Shown here: one piece after another, positions 7,498-10,218 of the stretch
Position numbering within the stretch: the first letter of the stretch is position 1
Layout: the number at the start of each line of letters is the position of its first letter
Origin: Monoraphidium neglectum
Lineage: Eukaryota; Chlorophyta; Chlorophyceae; Sphaeropleales; Selenastraceae
Length of the DNA stretch: 10,218 nucleotides
Direction: 5' to 3'
Assembly (NCBI RefSeq): GCF_000611645.1
Contig: NW_014012723.1
Coordinates: 10,059-20,276, forward strand
Position numbers and translations under genes: made by a program
Notes under the pieces: model-generated
What the model was told of the DNA's origin: nothing
What the model saw: only the letters and a program-made list of their open reading frames with translations
Database searches by the model: none

Positions 7498-8368
7498 AGA
7501 GCATGGCAAACAGGGCCCGCCGCTTGCCCCTCCCCCCCCCCACACACACACACCCTTCCGGTGGTCCCTCCTGACCCTGCATGCCTGCTGCTAGGTCTCT
7601 TGATGTGGCTCATTGCATGGACAAGTCCTGCCCTAGGTTGAGGGGCAGCAGCGCCGGCCTGCGAACCCCACCCTGCCAGGGTGGATGCCAGCGAGCACTG
7701 CTCGCTGGCGACGCTCGCCCCTCATGCGAGGATCTCGAGCCCCGCGTCTCTTGCACGGGCCAACGCTGTTGACGTTGCGACACTAGTTGTTTTCGGTGGA
7801 AATTCGGGTGCAGTCGCGGTTTGGCACTGACTTGATGGTTGAATGGGGAACGGAGAGTGCTGCATACGGGCCACTGGGCCGAGTGTTTGACCAACGCCGA
7901 AGACCGAGGCATGCGAGATCTGGTTGATCCAGGCATTGCACAAACTTTCCCAAAGGTTGCGAAACGAGCTGGGTCTGAGCTGCGACGCGTGCGAGCCGCA
8001 CCGCCTCCCAAAGGGCGGGAGACGCAGTGCGTCCCAGGACACGGCTGAGTGATGAGGCTTGGCGGCGGGCGTAGCCGTTGCTGGCCTCTGGCTGGCGTCG
8101 AATCATATGTATGCGCCTGGGCGTCTCACGGGAGGGGCTTTCGCCAATGGTGGTTGATGTTGGTTTGGTGTCTTTGCGCGTCCACCCCTGTTTTGCAACG
8201 ACGACACCCTTCGCACCTGGTCGTCACGCGGCATTCACGAAGAGATACATTGCACGAGGTATTTGTGGTACAAATACAAGCATCGAGGGCCCTCAGGGCC
8301 GGCGAGTGATTGATGTTGCGCCTCGCGATCTGAGGGTCCCGGGGGACGGGAGGCGTTGACAGAGACAG
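7498..8368. other. Intergenic region: 3' flank of SANBR-like gene and 5' flank of RRM gene
   Basis: I cannot support a gene here. It starts with the probable 3' untranslated region of the SANBR-like gene, including a C-run followed by a short (CA)n near 7531-7553. Palindromes follow at 7628-7730. From about 7780 to 8050 the base composition is more balanced, and all three minus-strand frames plus one plus-strand frame (7839-8048) are open for over 200 bases, without recognisable motifs or splice-supported structure. No TGTAA polyadenylation signal was noticed. TATA-like sequence before the proposed 8369 start is not obvious. Confidence 0.45.
7628..7730. repeat. Array of four consecutive palindromes
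   Basis: Four inverted repeats follow one another. They are 7628-7648 (CTGCCC paired with GGGCAG), 7668-7684 (CCACCCTG-C-CAGGGTGG, perfect 8-base arms), 7687-7709 (GCCAGCGAGCA-C-TGCTCGCTGGC, perfect 11-base arms) and 7714-7730 (CTCGC paired with GCGAG). They lie 130-230 bases after the SANBR-like stop codon, so they could fold in its 3' untranslated RNA or mark its 3' end. They could also be the remnant of a small inverted-repeat element. Confidence 0.7.
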
Positions 8369-10218
8369 ATGGCTCCGCAAGCATGCTCCTGCGGGTGAGA
8401 GTCTCGGTTGGGCGTGCGCAAGGGCCGCGGAGGTCCTCAACGCTGCTGCAGCGGTGCTCCGTCCGTCTCACCACGGCGTATTCGCACTCTGATCACATTA
8501 AAATGCTCCGTCAATCCGGGAAACAGCTCGCCGGGGCCGCGGTCTGGGGTCCACCCCCTAACCCACCTCGGCGCCATCCCTCTGGCCCCGGGCACCTTCT
8601 AGGATTGATGACAGGCAGCGCCGTGTGCTCATGGTACGCCGCTTGCACCCGTCGGTGACGATGGCGGCGCTGCTGCAGACATTCTCCGCCATGGGCAGCG
8701 TCACTGGCTGCAAGGTGCGGCCTTGATCGAGCCCTGCAGCGGCCGCAGCAGGGCTAGGGACTTTGAAACCAGTCTCTAGGCAGTGGCGCGGCGCCCCAAT
8801 ACGCCGTGGGGGGACGCGAGCCATGGTCAGCCCTGCGGGGGCAGCTGTCCACCTGCTCGAAAACGCTGTGGCGCGCCCCTCACCTCAGGCGCGCCTGCAG
8901 CCGATGAGGCGCACGCTCCCGGCCGCCCGTAACCTCAAAGCTCCCTCGCCGCAACCCGCCAGACCCAAAAACTCAGCGAGCGCGCGCCCCCCACGCACCC
9001 TCCGGTGCATGCCCGTCCCCAAGCCGAGCGCCCCTGGCCACCCCTCCAGGTGTTCACGCACAAGAGCGGCCGCTCGGCCGGCTGCGCATCCGTCGAGTTT
9101 GCGTCGCACCCCGCCGCGTGTGCCGCGCTGCGCGCCCTGGACGGCGCGGCGCTGCACGGCAAGGCGATACAGCTGGCGTGGTACGACCCCGCCCACACGT
9201 CAGCATTGCATGTGCAGCCCGGCAGCGCGATAAGCCTGGGCAGCCCCCATGACGGCCCCGGGCGGCTGGCGCTGGCCGCCGCCGCGGCCGCGGCCGAGCA
9301 GGCAGCGTGGCAGCAGCACGAGCGGGAGCGGCAGCAGCAGCTGCTGCAGCACCAGCAGCACGCGGCGGCGCTCGAGCTACAGCTGCTGCAGCTGCAGCAG
9401 CTGCAGCAGCAGCACCAGGCGGCGAGCGACGCTGCAGCGGCCGCCGCGGTGACGATGCAGCAGCTGAAGGAGCAACACCAACAGCAGCAACAGCAGCAGC
9501 AGCAATCAGCAAACGTATACGCGGCAGCGGCGGCTGCGATGGCGTCGCCGCACAGCGGCTTGCCGGTGGGCGCGCTTGGCGCGCCGCCCAGCCCGTTGCC
9601 CGTGGGCGGCGCGTTTGAGCAGCAGGCTGACCATCAACACCAAAGGCCGGCGTCACTGGGGGTGCTGGGGGCGGCCCACGCAGCCGGCGTCTCCCCTCAG
9701 CATCAGCTTTTGGGCTTGCAGCAGCACCTCGCACAGGCCGAGCAGCAGCAGCAGCAGCAGCAGCAGCAGGCGTACGCTGCCGCGTCGCCCCTCCTGCCGC
9801 AGCAGCAGCAGCGCCGCCCGAGCTACGGCCTCCCGCCGCTCGCCGCGCCGCAGGCGCGCCTGCCGTCGCCGATGCCCGGCGGCGGCGGGCCCGGCGCGCA
9901 GCAGCGCGCGAGCATGGACGGCGGGGGCGCGGCGTGGCCGCAGGACCGCTCGCCGCTGCTGGCGGAGCGGGCCCTCTCTATGCCCCTGCCGCTGCCCCTG
10001 CTGCCGTTCCAGGTGTCCCCTCCCCCACACGCCCCCGCGGGCTGGCACCCCAGCCTCCCGCCCACGCCGACGGGCCACCACCAGCAATACCATCCGCACC
10101 AGCAGCGCGCGCGGTCCGCATCCCAGCAGTCGCTCTCGGACTGCCCGGCCACGCCAGGCGCGCGCCTTCCACGCACGCCGGACCCGGCCGCAGCGGCGGC
10201 GGCGGCGGCGGCGGCGGC
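8369..10218 (+). CDS. RRM-domain protein with long Gln/Ala/Pro-rich tail (3' end outside window)
   Basis: Spliced gene open to the window edge, with 435 aa visible. Exons are 8369-8394 (short first exon, in-frame TGA just upstream at 8357), 8603-8714 and 9050-10218 or beyond. Both introns (208 and 335 bases) are GT-AG with matching phase. Residues about 16-92 make one RNA recognition motif. VLMVRRL (17-23) sits at the RNP2 position, a helix follows (TMAALLQTFSAMGSV), then intron 2, then SAGCASVEF (55-63) at RNP1, ending with helix 2 and GKAIQLAW. The aromatic RNA-stacking positions are mostly lost (Met19, Cys58, Ser60; Phe63 kept). From about residue 118 to 200 there is a Gln/Ala/Leu/Glu-rich, probably helical or coiled-coil stretch. 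After that comes disordered Gln, Pro, Ser and Gly-rich sequence with a nine-CAG Gln run (9743-9769) and an Ala run at the window end. It is probably an RNA-binding or RNP-scaffold protein; no specific family could be named. The first exon is the weakest call. A start at 8631 is possible but would truncate the first RRM strand. Confidence 0.68.
9743..9769 (+). repeat. (CAG)9 polyglutamine-coding tract
   Basis: Nine uninterrupted CAG codons lie in frame in the RRM-protein tail. Further CAG/CAA-rich stretches lie at about 9331-9362, 9395-9420, 9476-9504 and 9800-9812. Unlike the intronic CTG run, these are translated. The mixture of CAG and CAA near 9480-9504 suggests selection for glutamine at the protein level there. 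Confidence 0.85.
10190..10218 (+). repeat. GCG/GGC tract coding polyalanine, cut by window end
   Basis: At least eight GCG codons in a row follow GCC GCA at the very end of the window, in the same frame as the RRM-protein tail, so they encode a run of Ala. The full length cannot be seen. Confidence 0.8.

Noticed and set aside
7920..7930. CTGGTTGATCC, identical to part of the 5' end of eukaryotic 18S rRNA
   Set aside because: The match is only 11 bases and the flanks diverge at once. No other rRNA sequence follows.
8078..8359. 93-codon plus-strand frame upstream of the RRM gene
   Set aside because: There is no recognisable motif or splice support and it overlaps other open frames. It ends just before the proposed RRM gene start and cannot be told from chance.
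9054..9734. 226-codon minus-strand frame, and others at 9653-10176
   Set aside because: They are antisense shadows of the Gln/Ala-rich RRM-protein exon and carry no motif. The plus frame holds the RRM and stays open to the window end.

Overview
The window looks like nuclear DNA from a GC-rich unicellular green alga (chlorophyte). The reasons are compact genes split by GT-AG introns of about 200-480 bases, strong third-position G/C, long homopeptide-coding tracts (Gln, Ala, Gly), CTG/CAG and TG microsatellites, and an ancient eukaryote-type gene set. No operon, Shine-Dalgarno signal, CRISPR array, insertion sequence or tRNA/rRNA gene was seen. The lineage is an inference; no taxon is claimed. 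All gene models were spliced by eye. They rest on GT-AG boundaries, phase agreement at every junction and recovery of family motifs across the junctions.

Layout. (1) 1-811: AT-richer flank with no gene I can support, holding a cluster of diverged short repeats at 221-320. (2) 812-2146, minus strand: a three-exon GDSL/SGNH hydrolase of 275 aa. Its catalytic Ser codon is split by an intron. (3) 2147-2544: a roughly 400-base, AT-richer interval between two divergent genes, probably a shared promoter. (4) 2545-7497, plus strand: a nine-exon gene for an 814-aa protein that I recognise as a homolog of animal SANBR/KIAA1841 (the DUF3342/BTB_SANBR family). The BTB-like module, the Cys/His-rich module, a Gly-Cys-x-x-Arg-Glu-His motif and the C-terminal Arg-Glu-Asp-Asp-x-Arg-Arg-Met motif are all present. 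The SANT domain found in animal members is not. Its introns carry an uninterrupted (CTG)32 tract, a (TG)19 tract and G-rich purine repeats. (5) 7498-8368: intergenic or untranslated sequence with four closely spaced palindromes. (6) 8369-10218, plus strand, running off the end: a gene for a protein with one divergent RRM followed by a very long Gln/Ala/Pro-rich tail.

The genes do not form an obvious pathway. The hydrolase and the SANBR-like gene are head to head and may share regulation. The SANBR-like gene and the RRM gene are in tandem on the plus strand. The most notable content is the algal SANBR-like gene, whose repeat-laden introns break it into many fragments and make it easy for automated annotation to miss.
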